Assembly (NCBI RefSeq): GCF_001548675.1
Contig: NZ_CP010834.1
Coordinates: 1,647,501 to 1,711,500 of the forward strand
DNA from: Methanobrevibacter sp. YE315
GTDB lineage: Archaea; Methanobacteriota; Methanobacteria; Methanobacteriales; Methanobacteriaceae
Direction: 5' to 3'
DNA: 64,000 bases
In this document: piece by piece, positions 26,551-34,002 of the stretch
Layout: the number at the start of each line of letters is the position of its first letter
How positions within the stretch are numbered: the first letter of the stretch is position 1
The notes under the pieces: model-generated
The model's input: the letters and a program-made list of their open reading frames with translations, nothing else
What the model was told of the DNA's origin: nothing
The model's database searches: none
Made by a program: the position numbers and the translations under genes

Positions 26551-27078
26551 TTAATCTTCTAAAAAGAATGATCCCATTTCTTTTAAACCTACCTGAAGGT
26601 CTTCTTTATCACCATGCAATTGGACAGTCACATCATCATCAAATTCAATGATAAGACCGTTCCATTCTGCAATTTCTTGAACTCTTTCTTCAGCTAGAGG
26701 AACTCTTAAATTAATTCTTCCGGTTATTAAACCTGGAGGGGAGTTAACAAGAAATTTTGACCTTGATTTTGCAAAATCAAATACTTCTTCTCCATGCATG
26801 ACTCTTTTCAATAAGTCAAGCCAATGGTCAACATATTCATCGCCTTCTTGTTCTGCAATGATTAGAAGATTTCTTTGAATATTATTTAAAGACATTTCAG
26901 CATTCGCTAAACCATTGATTAAATCTGGATGAGAAGGATCTCTTTTATATGAGCTAATTGAAGATCTGATTAATCCCATCTCAGGGTTAATTCCATCAGG
27001 GATTTTATATCCCTTTTCAGTTAAATCTTTGATAAGATGGTGTAGAACTAACCAATTCTGTTCAGAGGGTAAGCTCAT
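26551..27078 (-). CDS. DUF2096-like methanogen protein
   Basis: A 175-residue soluble protein matching my recollection of DUF2096, a family limited mostly to methanogens. The N-terminal half is helical (LPSEQNWLVLHHLIKDLTEKG...); the C-terminal part is strand-rich with RINLRVPLAEERVQEIAEWNGL. No catalytic motif is seen. Its ATG overlaps the stop of the DUF749-like gene (ATGA), so the two are translated together. Function unknown. Confidence 0.65.
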   Translation of the reverse strand: MSLPSEQNWLVLHHLIKDLTEKGYKIPDGINPEMGLIRSSISSYKRDPSHPDLINGLANAEMSLNNIQRNLLIIAEQEGDEYVDHWLDLLKRVMHGEEVFDFAKSRSKFLVNSPPGLITGRINLRVPLAEERVQEIAEWNGLIIEFDDDVTVQLHGDKEDLQVGLKEMGSFFLED

Positions 27079-27341
27079 AAATGTCCACCTATTATTTTTA
27101 AAGTAGTATGGTTTATTTTTGCATCTGCTTCTTTTAATTCCTGTTCAATTTCAGCAGTATTTTCGTATGAATCTAAGAATAAAACATGATGAGTTGAAGT
27201 ACCGGCAATATTTAAAATAGCCACTTCATCACTAGCTTTAAGTTCTCTTTTATCAATTGTTGCTTTGAATTGTACATAAGGTTCATATTCTTCTGGAAGG
27301 TCAGAATATTTAAATATTCCATCTAATGTCGCTACAAACAT
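27075..27341 (-). CDS. DUF749-like small methanogen protein
   Basis: An 88-residue protein, MFVATLDGIFKYSDLPEEYE, with alternating strands (FKATIDKRELKASDEVAILNIAGT) and an amphipathic C-terminal helix; length and pattern fit the archaeal DUF749 family. A perfect GAGGTG ribosome binding site precedes the ATG. First gene of a DUF749-DUF2096-phosphoesterase operon. Function unknown. Confidence 0.6.
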   Translation of the reverse strand: MFVATLDGIFKYSDLPEEYEPYVQFKATIDKRELKASDEVAILNIAGTSTHHVLFLDSYENTAEIEQELKEADAKINHTTLKIIGGHL

Positions 27342-27441
27342 AAATACACCTCTATAATTTATAATTTATTTTATTAAACTAATGATATATAAATATGATT
27401 ACAAATTATTCGTATATTAACAAACAAAAAAAATCAATCAT

Positions 27442-27470
27442 AAAAAAAATAGTTATCAAATGATAACTAT
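27442..27470 (-). terminator. Hairpin plus T-run terminator after hdrB
   Basis: ATAGTTATCA and TGATAACTAT form a perfect 10-bp inverted repeat with 2 nt between the arms (27449-27470). On the minus strand it is followed directly by a run of T, like a bacterial intrinsic terminator. A second T-rich stretch lies at about 27488-27515, between the hdrB stop and the hairpin. It separates hdrCB from the DUF749 operon; an operator for that operon is the alternative. Confidence 0.6.
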
Positions 27471-27532
27471 AACCGAAATGTGTTTTCAGTGCCTAAAATA
27501 AAAAAAAATAAAAGGATTAAAAATCCTTAAAT

Positions 27533-28420
27533 TTATTCACCTAAAGCTTTTTTAATAGCAGGGGTTGCGTCAATTCTTTGAGCATCGAAAGTTAACTCAT
27601 CAGCAGATAATCCCATTGCTAATCCGTATAATTGAGCTAAGTGGAAAACAGGAATTGCAAAGTCAGTTCCGTATCTTTCGTTAACTTCAATTTGACCTTG
27701 GTCGAATTGTAAGTGACAGAAAGGACATACGTTAACAATTGCGTCTACTCCAGCTTCGGTCATGTGATCGAGTTTTTCTTTAGTGAAACTAGTAGTTACA
27801 TCTAAATCTCTGGATCTTAAACCTCCACCAGCACCACAGCACATCATTTTGTCTTTGTAGTCAATGGATTTTGCACCAGTGATTTCTACAAGGTCATCTA
27901 AGATATCTGGGTCTTCTGCGTTTTCTTCAATACCAATAGTTTTAGTTGGTTTTAAGAAGTGGCAACCATAGTGTACAGCAACATTTAAGTCTAAAGGTTT
28001 TTCGATTAATGAAGCTAATTTTTCGAAACCAACATCGTCTCTTAAAATTTGAGCGAAGTGTTTTACATCAACAGTACCTTTGTATTCTCTGCCGATTTCA
28101 GCTAAGTTTTTGTTAATTTCAGCTTTTTTCTCTTCACTTTCTTTTAACATGTGGTTACATTCGAATAATGAACCGAAACATCCATTACATTCAGTCATGA
28201 TGTCAGCACCCATGTCTTCAGCAATAGTTAAGTTACGAGCAGCAATAGTAGCCCAGGTTTCTTCATCAAAAGAACCGAATACACCAGGAGCAGGACAACA
28301 AGATGCTCCTTCCATATCTTTTAATTCAATATCTAATGCTTCAAATAATTTTCTGGTAGCTTTTTCAATACCAGGATAACGGTTGTTCATGATACAACCT
28401 AAGAAGTATGCAATTTCCAT
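27533..28420 (-). CDS. hdrB: CoB-CoM heterodisulfide reductase subunit B
   Basis: A 295-residue catalytic subunit with two CCG-type cysteine clusters: ASCCPAPGVFGS with upstream YFLGC, and MMCCGAGGG with the downstream CPFCH. These bind the two noncubane [4Fe-4S] clusters that cleave the CoM-S-S-CoB heterodisulfide in the last methanogenic step. HdrB works with HdrC and HdrA, with electrons bifurcated by MvhADG-HdrABC. It follows hdrC by 21 bp. GAGGAGAG precedes the ATG. Confidence 0.96.
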   Translation of the reverse strand: MEIAYFLGCIMNNRYPGIEKATRKLFEALDIELKDMEGASCCPAPGVFGSFDEETWATIAARNLTIAEDMGADIMTECNGCFGSLFECNHMLKESEEKKAEINKNLAEIGREYKGTVDVKHFAQILRDDVGFEKLASLIEKPLDLNVAVHYGCHFLKPTKTIGIEENAEDPDILDDLVEITGAKSIDYKDKMMCCGAGGGLRSRDLDVTTSFTKEKLDHMTEAGVDAIVNVCPFCHLQFDQGQIEVNERYGTDFAIPVFHLAQLYGLAMGLSADELTFDAQRIDATPAIKKALGE

Positions 28421-28441
28421 AATATAACTCTCCTCATAAAT

Positions 28442-29410
28442 CTATTCTTTTAATCCACCGGTTGCTTCGTCGTAACCAATTAATTCATCGAAACCGGTAA
28501 GTTTACAAATTGTTTTAATTTCATCTAATGCTTCTGGGAAAGCATGTGTTGTTGGTGGAATTTCTGGAAGACCAATTTTGGTTCTTAAAGCTTTAGTAGC
28601 ATCGTTAATTGGTACACCGTGACCAGTATTCATTACAAATACACCAGTCATTTTGTGTGGTTTTGCCATGTAACCTGCATGTGCAGCGATGTTACGTGCT
28701 TTTTTGATGATTTCCACAATTTTAACACTTCTGAGACATCTTTCTTGGCAGGTGTAACAGGTAGTACACATCCATAAAGCGTCATCAGTGATAACTTCTT
28801 CTTTTAAACCTAATAAACATTTTCTGACAATTTGTCTTACTTTGTATGGAGTTCTTCTTCCAGATGGGCAACTACCACTACAGGTACCACATTGGAAACA
28901 ATGTTTTACAGTTTCAATTCCAGAATCAATGAATTCAGCAGTGAAATCTGGATCACGATTACTATCAGTCAATAATTCTTTATCAGTCAATAAAGTCATA
29001 GTATCTCTCTCTGTTTCTTTTTTGTTTAATTTTTCTTCAACTTTCTCTTTAACATCTTCTTCAATGGTCTTAACATCCTCTTTGATATGTTCTTCGACTT
29101 CATGAAGTTTTTCAACTTTTTCTTCTAAAGGTGTTTCCTTTATTTCGTGGATTTTTTCATCAACTTCTTCCACTAAAGTTTCGACGTCTTTTTTGAAAGT
29201 TAAATCTTTTTTGTCGTCTGCAGGTTCTTCTTCAGCTACAGGTTCATCAGGAATGGCAGCTTCAGTAGTGGAGACAACATCATCATTTACAATTTCGGAA
29301 GATGTAACTTCGACATCATTAGATGTGTTTGATACATCATTGCTGATGTCTTGCTCTTCTTGTTCATTATCTCCTTTAAATAAGGATTTAAGACGATTTA
29401 TTATAGACAT
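28442..29410 (-). CDS. hdrC: CoB-CoM heterodisulfide reductase subunit C with acidic N-terminal extension
   Basis: 322 residues. The last 185 residues (from MTLLTDKELLTDSNRDPDF) are canonical HdrC with CFQCGTCSGSCP and CTTCYTCQERC, binding two [4Fe-4S] clusters that pass electrons from HdrA to HdrB. Ahead of them is an extension of about 137 residues: a basic/hydrophobic start MSIINRLKSLFKG, a Glu/Asp/Val-rich low-complexity stretch and a predicted charged coiled coil. The start MSIINRL has GAGGTG at proper spacing, while the internal ATG has only a weak site, so the long form is likely made. Known Methanothermobacter HdrC is about 185 residues. Confidence 0.93.
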   Translation of the reverse strand: MSIINRLKSLFKGDNEQEEQDISNDVSNTSNDVEVTSSEIVNDDVVSTTEAAIPDEPVAEEEPADDKKDLTFKKDVETLVEEVDEKIHEIKETPLEEKVEKLHEVEEHIKEDVKTIEEDVKEKVEEKLNKKETERDTMTLLTDKELLTDSNRDPDFTAEFIDSGIETVKHCFQCGTCSGSCPSGRRTPYKVRQIVRKCLLGLKEEVITDDALWMCTTCYTCQERCLRSVKIVEIIKKARNIAAHAGYMAKPHKMTGVFVMNTGHGVPINDATKALRTKIGLPEIPPTTHAFPEALDEIKTICKLTGFDELIGYDEATGGLKE

Positions 29411-29474
29411 TGAAAACACACCTCGGATAATCATTGGACTATTTCCTCAAATCCTTAATAATATTCTTTAAAAG

Positions 29475-29527
29475 ACTATATATAAAGGTTACTAAAATTT
29501 TAGCTTGTGTAACCTAAAAGATTACAC
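29475..29527 (-). promoter_or_regulatory. hdrCB promoter with upstream inverted repeat
   Basis: On the minus strand a TATA box (TTTATATATAG, about 29475-29485) lies about 70 nt before the hdrC start. About 20 bp further upstream GTGTAA (29507-29512) and TTACAC (29522-29527) form an inverted repeat with a 9-nt spacer, a likely regulator site. An upstream position is more typical of activation than of repression in archaea. Confidence 0.5.
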
Positions 29528-29594
29528 TAAATGAAAAATTTTTATTAACCTAAAAAACAAAAAGTAAAATAAACATTAAAATAGGTAGACATAA

Positions 29595-30338
29595 ATGATA
29601 AAAAAATTCGAAATCAAATCACATGACGGACCTGGAAGAATTGGGAAAATTGATGGTGAGCTTACACCTAAAATATTTTTTAAGGATGAATTAAAAATAG
29701 CCCCAAGCGAAGGTTCAGCACATAACATTGACCGTGAAATTGCAGAATTCAACGTGAATGAAACCTTGCGATTGGCCCGAGAAAACGTTGATTCCTATGA
29801 TATTGCTGTAATCCAAGGTTCCAAATATATTGATTTAAGAGTTAAATGTTTAAAGGAACTGGAAGAAATCGGATACAACGGATTTATAATAGCTAACTGT
29901 GATGCATTACTTACAAATCCAAAAGAGTTGGTTGATGTGATTGTATCCCTTAAAAAAGAAGCCAAAAAAACCGACTATTTCATTTTTTCATTTACTGAAG
30001 TTTCATTTATGCCAATCTTGACCTACATGGGAATCGACGGGTTTTTAGCAGACAGCGCCAATTACTACAGTCATTTAAATGTCCTTCAAACACCGACAAA
30101 ATCCTATGATTTGAACGCTTATCCGATTTATGAAAACATTTCCCAAAAGGAACTTGAAGAAAAAAATCTTGAAAATATGGAATTCGTAATCCGTGAAATC
30201 CATGCCCATATGAAAAACAGATCTTTGAGAAATCTTGTAGAGGAACGTTCCGGCACTACACCGCAAAACATCTCTACCTTAAAAATACTCGATAGGAACT
30301 ACATGGATTACCTGCTTGAATACACTCAGCTATTTTAA
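29595..30338 (+). CDS. TGT/ArcS-fold tRNA-ribosyltransferase-like protein
   Basis: A 247-residue protein whose N-terminus, RIGKIDGELTPKIFF, and internal TLRLARENVD...IANCDALLTNPKELVDVI pattern resemble the TGT-type barrel in archaeosine synthase ArcS and tRNA-guanine transglycosylase. It is much shorter than full ArcS or ArcTGT and lacks a PUA domain, so it could be a split subunit of archaeosine synthesis or a diverged paralogue. The AGGTAGAC leader precedes the ATG. Its 3' end overlaps the convergent gene by 9 bp. The assignment is tentative. Confidence 0.5.
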   Translation: MIKKFEIKSHDGPGRIGKIDGELTPKIFFKDELKIAPSEGSAHNIDREIAEFNVNETLRLARENVDSYDIAVIQGSKYIDLRVKCLKELEEIGYNGFIIANCDALLTNPKELVDVIVSLKKEAKKTDYFIFSFTEVSFMPILTYMGIDGFLADSANYYSHLNVLQTPTKSYDLNAYPIYENISQKELEEKNLENMEFVIREIHAHMKNRSLRNLVEERSGTTPQNISTLKILDRNYMDYLLEYTQLF

Positions 30339-30752
30339 GATTTCAAATGTTGAAACTATGTTCTTGAACTCCCTTTCAGATTCACCTGAGATGTCTAAAG
30401 TTCGAAGTTCAAAAATATAAATGTCTCCTTTTTCTATGAACACATAAGTATGGATGTCAAAATTTATTTCAGGCGTGTCCATATTTGCATGGAGCTTAAT
30501 GGCATCCTTGCCTGCAATTTGGATAAAATCCGAAGCGATTATCACGCCGCCATCATCAGTAATGGCATCTTCCATGAAAATCTTATAGTCATCAAGGTTT
30601 GTGGCGGTCGGAAACATGACTGCATTTATTAAATTATCCTGGCCTTTAGATAGAGTTGCAATGCAATCTGGATTGGATAAGATATCTGCTTTTTCCACAT
30701 CCCATTCAATCGGATATTCGAAAGTGATTTTGCCCGTATTAAAGGTTTTCAT
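30330..30752 (-). CDS. PsbP/Mog1-fold-like small protein, unknown
   Basis: A 140-residue soluble protein. The opening ITFEYPIEWDVEKADILSNPDC and closing EREFKNIVSTFEILK are characteristic of PsbP/DUF1795-like domains (FxxPxxW at the start, F-x-I-x-x-S-F at the end). No signal peptide. It ends 3 bp before the reading frame of the upstream coiled-coil gene, with which it is probably cotranscribed. Function unknown. Confidence 0.6.
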   Translation of the reverse strand: MKTFNTGKITFEYPIEWDVEKADILSNPDCIATLSKGQDNLINAVMFPTATNLDDYKIFMEDAITDDGGVIIASDFIQIAGKDAIKLHANMDTPEINFDIHTYVFIEKGDIYIFELRTLDISGESEREFKNIVSTFEILK

Positions 30753-30755
30753 GAA

Positions 30756-31676
30756 TTAATCCTCATCTTTAGGTTTGATTTCAATTGTTTCAGGCACTTC
30801 TTCATCTTCCATAGTGTCAATATATTTAGAGAAAGGTTCTGGAAGCTTTGGCATTACTTCCTTTAAAATTTCAGCGGCATCAAGTTCCAATGCCTGTCCT
30901 GCAAGCAACTGTTCAACGTCAAAGTCGAACTCGAAAGGTTTCAGCAAATCATCAACTGGCACCCTTAAATTGATTTTTCTTTTATTTAATACCATTTTAA
31001 GAGTGCTGGTGTTCCTAATCTGTTCATTCATGTCTTCGACAGTGGTTTTTATATCATAGGCTATAGCTCTATTCTTCTCGTTTACCTCATGTTTGGATTT
31101 TTCAATGGATCTCTCCAAACCTTCAACAAGCTCAGCATTTCTTCTGTTGATATTATCCCTGGCCTCATCGATGACAACATTAATGGCATTCAAAATGGAT
31201 TTGTTTAGCTCTACATTATATGCTAAAATCATCTTGTTTTTATAATCAAGTTCTTTAAAAATAGCAACTCTTTCATCATCAATTTTGGTGATTTTTTTGT
31301 TTAACTCATGAATTTCATCTTTAGCCCTGATAAGTTCATCCTTATCGCTGATTTGTTCTTTAAGGGAACCTACATCATCAAAAAATGAAACTTTAAGAGT
31401 TTGAATTTGGTCTTGTAGATTTGCAATTTCCGCATCTTTCGCTTCAATGGTATGGTAAAATTCATCAAGTTTAGCATCGGAAAATTGATTGTCAAGTAAT
31501 TTTTCATAATCTTCTTGAGACAACACTTTTACCAAATCATCATCTTCAAAAGGGTCCTCTTTTTTAAGACTGACTTGCTTTTGTTGAGATTCCTTTTCAA
31601 CAGTGTTACCCTCTTTATCCTTACTAGTGTATTTTTTGGTATAAACTCTAACAGTTCTAAATTCATCACTTTCCAT
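30756..31676 (-). CDS. Coiled-coil protein, unknown function
   Basis: A 306-residue hydrophilic protein. A basic N-terminus (TVRVYTKKYTSKDKEG) precedes a long coiled coil (about 85-230) and a C-terminal hydrophobic/acidic region (VPVDDLLKPFEFDFDVEQLL...). No enzymatic motif. The ATG (MESDEFRT) is chosen because GGGTG lies 6 nt upstream; an upstream GTG overlaps that site. It forms an operon with the PsbP-like gene. It may be structural or part of a surface/chromosome assembly; this is only inference from shape. Confidence 0.6.
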   Translation of the reverse strand: MESDEFRTVRVYTKKYTSKDKEGNTVEKESQQKQVSLKKEDPFEDDDLVKVLSQEDYEKLLDNQFSDAKLDEFYHTIEAKDAEIANLQDQIQTLKVSFFDDVGSLKEQISDKDELIRAKDEIHELNKKITKIDDERVAIFKELDYKNKMILAYNVELNKSILNAINVVIDEARDNINRRNAELVEGLERSIEKSKHEVNEKNRAIAYDIKTTVEDMNEQIRNTSTLKMVLNKRKINLRVPVDDLLKPFEFDFDVEQLLAGQALELDAAEILKEVMPKLPEPFSKYIDTMEDEEVPETIEIKPKDED

Positions 31677-31760
31677 TATTGACACCCACTCTATAATAAT
31701 AAATAGATTGGCTTAATTTAAATAGTTAATGATTAAAAAAAGAAAAAAAGAGAAAAAAAA

Positions 31761-31919
31761 TTATTTAATATCCTCTTTTTCAATCCATAACAACATTGCT
31801 TCCTCAACAGCTTTTGAATACCATCCTGTTTTGAATAACATCTTACTGGAGGCAATTTTGCGAAAATTCAAATCAACGTCATTATTGATGCTGATGGTTA
31901 CACGTTTGTTTTTAGACAT
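31761..31919 (-). CDS. Small ribbon-helix-helix-like protein
   Basis: A 52-residue ORF, MSKNKRVTISINNDVDLNFR followed by KIASSKMLFKTGWYSKAVEEAMLLWIEKEDIK. The KRVTISIN strand followed by two helices matches the Arc/MetJ ribbon-helix-helix layout of small dimeric DNA-binding proteins. No clear ribosome binding site is seen, so translation may be leaderless. It stands alone between two unknown genes, without an obvious toxin partner. Confidence 0.6.
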   Translation of the reverse strand: MSKNKRVTISINNDVDLNFRKIASSKMLFKTGWYSKAVEEAMLLWIEKEDIK

Positions 31920-32056
31920 ACAATTAGATTGTGCATACTGGTTAATAAATGTTTTAGTGCATTTTTAGAGCAGTTTGATGTCTGAATTTTAATATTGAAC
32001 TATTTGAAAAAACACTGCAAAAATTAGATATATAAAATAAGTTGATAAATGATTTT

Positions 32057-32515
32057 CTACACTAAGGGAAGATTTCTATCCTTAACTTTTTTCTTTAAAC
32101 TGTCCAAATCACTTGAGATAATGGAAATCTTTTCACCGTCAAGATGTGTTGTATAAACCCATGCATCATCAAATGCGATAAGATTATAAGAGTTTTCAAT
32201 TTCCTCAACCTGTGATATAATATCCTTATGAGTTGAAACTTCGACTCCATTAATATCATTTATTGCCAGATAAAAAGGCCGGAATTTGGGATTTCCATCC
32301 CTTCCCTGAATGTATGAATTTAAGGCAATATTCTTATCAACACCCACACTTGATGCCGCTTTAATAAGGGATTTTTCAGTTTTATAAGCATCTAAAACAA
32401 GTAATAATTCTTTATTGGATACTTTAAAAGAATAATTTCCATATTTTAATTGTTCATGCCTTAATTTTGATTTTAAAGAATTATTTCTTTTTTGTAAATT
32501 ATTTAATACATTCAT
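32057..32515 (-). CDS. Unknown protein, possible N-terminal HTH
   Basis: A 152-residue soluble protein. Residues about 33-70 (NKELLLVLDAYKTEKSLIKAASSVGVDKN) could form a helix-turn-helix-like unit; the rest is mixed strand/helix. The N-terminal 25 residues are basic. No family is recognised. It is divergent from the hydroxyacyl-CoA dehydrogenase gene, so a regulatory link is possible but unsupported. Confidence 0.5.
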   Translation of the reverse strand: MNVLNNLQKRNNSLKSKLRHEQLKYGNYSFKVSNKELLLVLDAYKTEKSLIKAASSVGVDKNIALNSYIQGRDGNPKFRPFYLAINDINGVEVSTHKDIISQVEEIENSYNLIAFDDAWVYTTHLDGEKISIISSDLDSLKKKVKDRNLPLV

Positions 32516-32608
32516 CAGTACTATTTATGTATTTCCCCTTTAATAAGATTATCATTTTATATATTAAAAAATACAAAGCCAAATATACAACTAAAAAGAG
32601 GTATAAAA

Positions 32609-33544
32609 ATGAGTATCAAAAAAGTCGTTGTCGCCGGAGGAGGCGTACTCGGAAGTCAAATCGCTTACCAGTCTGCATTTTGCGGATTTGATGTAACTGT
32701 TTGGTTAAGAAGTGAAGGTTCAATTGAAAGAGCCAAACCGAAATTTGAAAGATTGCTAAACATCTATTTAGGCAGCCTCGAACAAATGAAAACTGACAAA
32801 TCTGCATACTGCAGAGGATTCAGTAAAAAAGCTGACTTAAGTGAAGAAGAAATAGATGCCCTAAAAGAGCAAGCTCAAAAAGCATTTGATAGTTTAACCC
32901 TAACTACAAGTTATGAAGAAGCAGCAGATGATGCAGATCTTGTAATTGAAGCAATAGCAGAAGACCCTGCTCAAAAAATTGCATTCTACGAAGAATTAGC
33001 AAAATATCTTCCAGAAAAAACAATAGTTGTGACAAACTCATCCACCTTACTTCCAAGCCAATTTGCAGAACACACAGGAAGGCCTGAGAAATATCTTGCA
33101 TTCCACTTTGCAAATAACATATGGGCTCAAAACACTGCTGAAGTAATGCCACACCCTGGAACCGAACAGGAATACTTTGATGCAATCGTCCAATTTGCAG
33201 AAGACATCAACATGGTCCCTATAAAAGTATTGAAAGAACAGCCAGGATATGTGCTTAATTCATTGCTTGTTCCGTTCCTATCCGCAGGACAGGCCTTATG
33301 GGCTGAAGAAGTTGCAGACCCTGAAACAATTGACTTGACTTGGAGACTTGCTACCGGTTCTCCAAATGGACCGTTCCAGATTCTTGATATTGTGGGACTC
33401 GTAACTGCCTACAACATTATCATTATGGATCCTAGGTCTAAAGACCCTGAGACAACCCAGGGAAAAATTGCTTTAAAACTTAAAGAAAAAATCGATGCTG
33501 GCGAAACCGGTATCAATGCTGGAAAAGGGTTTTACGAATATTAA
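32609..33544 (+). CDS. 3-hydroxyacyl-CoA dehydrogenase family protein
   Basis: A 311-residue NAD-dependent dehydrogenase of the FadB/HbdH type. The Rossmann motif VVAGGGVLGSQIAYQSAFCG is at the N-terminus; the catalytic His region is HFANNIWAQNTAEVM, and the C-terminal dimer domain has GYVLNSLLVPFLSAG and GPFQILDIVGL. It would interconvert 3-hydroxybutyryl-CoA and acetoacetyl-CoA, an odd activity for a methanogen without beta-oxidation. Gut bacteria carry close relatives, so transfer is plausible. An AAGAGG ribosome binding site precedes the ATG. The true substrate is uncertain. Confidence 0.85.
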   Translation: MSIKKVVVAGGGVLGSQIAYQSAFCGFDVTVWLRSEGSIERAKPKFERLLNIYLGSLEQMKTDKSAYCRGFSKKADLSEEEIDALKEQAQKAFDSLTLTTSYEEAADDADLVIEAIAEDPAQKIAFYEELAKYLPEKTIVVTNSSTLLPSQFAEHTGRPEKYLAFHFANNIWAQNTAEVMPHPGTEQEYFDAIVQFAEDINMVPIKVLKEQPGYVLNSLLVPFLSAGQALWAEEVADPETIDLTWRLATGSPNGPFQILDIVGLVTAYNIIIMDPRSKDPETTQGKIALKLKEKIDAGETGINAGKGFYEY

Positions 33545-33660
33545 AATCCTTTTTTATTCTTTTTTTACCAAAATCCAATACAATTCCTTTTTCAACTAAT
33601 TTTATTGAAATTTGAAATTATCAAATAAAAACATTTATATAATATTAAAATATAAGTATT

Positions 33661-33795
33661 ATACGATGTGAAGAAAATTTCATGTCTGATAATGAAGACA
33701 TCAACCATTTTATAATCTCCAAAATGTGGAATATGTTTCATTACGGAAGTAGGAAAAACACAACTACTTCCACTCCCCCCTTTATTTTACGAAAA
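33661..33795 (+). ncRNA. Putative small RNA 1 of a tandem pair
   Basis: No convincing protein is encoded. A TATA box (ATTTATAT, about 33632-33640) sits about 26 nt before a conserved start, ATACGATGTGAA (33661-33672). An internal hairpin ATGTCT/AGACAT lies at about 33682-33701. Near the 3' end GGAAGTAG (33745-33752) pairs with CTACTTCC (33764-33771), followed by ACTCCCCCC and a T-rich stretch that could end transcription. The same order and motifs recur at 33872-34000, which supports a noncoding gene family. Size about 130 nt. Confidence 0.5.
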
Positions 33796-33871
33796 CTCGA
33801 CAATAAGATTGTTATCATTACTAATTTTTAAAAAAATAGAAAGATTTATAAATATTTAAAATAAAAATAAT

Positions 33872-34000
33872 ATACGATGTGAATTAATATACATATCTAA
33901 ACTAAAAATCACTCGGCCTTTTTTAAATGGTAAAAATTTAAAAAATGAACTCATGAAGTAGTATCAAAAATACTACTTCCACTCTCCCCTTATTTTTAAA
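33872..34000 (+). ncRNA. Putative small RNA 2 of a tandem pair
   Basis: A second copy 211 bp downstream of the first. It shares the TATA box (TTTATAAATA, 33845-33854), the same spacing to the start TATACGATGTGAA (33871-33883), a 3' hairpin GAAGTAGTA (33955-33963)/TACTACTTC (33971-33979), then CACTCTCCCC and T-rich DNA. The interior differs almost completely from copy 1 and has no open reading frame. Conservation of promoter, 5' end, hairpin position and C-rich tail but not of the middle points to a functional RNA. It ends next to the convergent dphB stop. Confidence 0.5.
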
Positions 34001-34002
34001 AA

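Noticed and set aside
28442-29000. Short HdrC start at the internal ATG (MTLLTDKE)
   Set aside because: The upstream start has a much stronger ribosome binding site and an uninterrupted frame; the short form cannot be fully excluded.
33682-33831. A 49-codon frame inside putative small RNA 1 (starts MSDNEDINHF)
   Set aside because: The second copy of the element has no matching frame, while promoter, hairpin and C-rich tail are conserved. No good ribosome binding site precedes the ATG.
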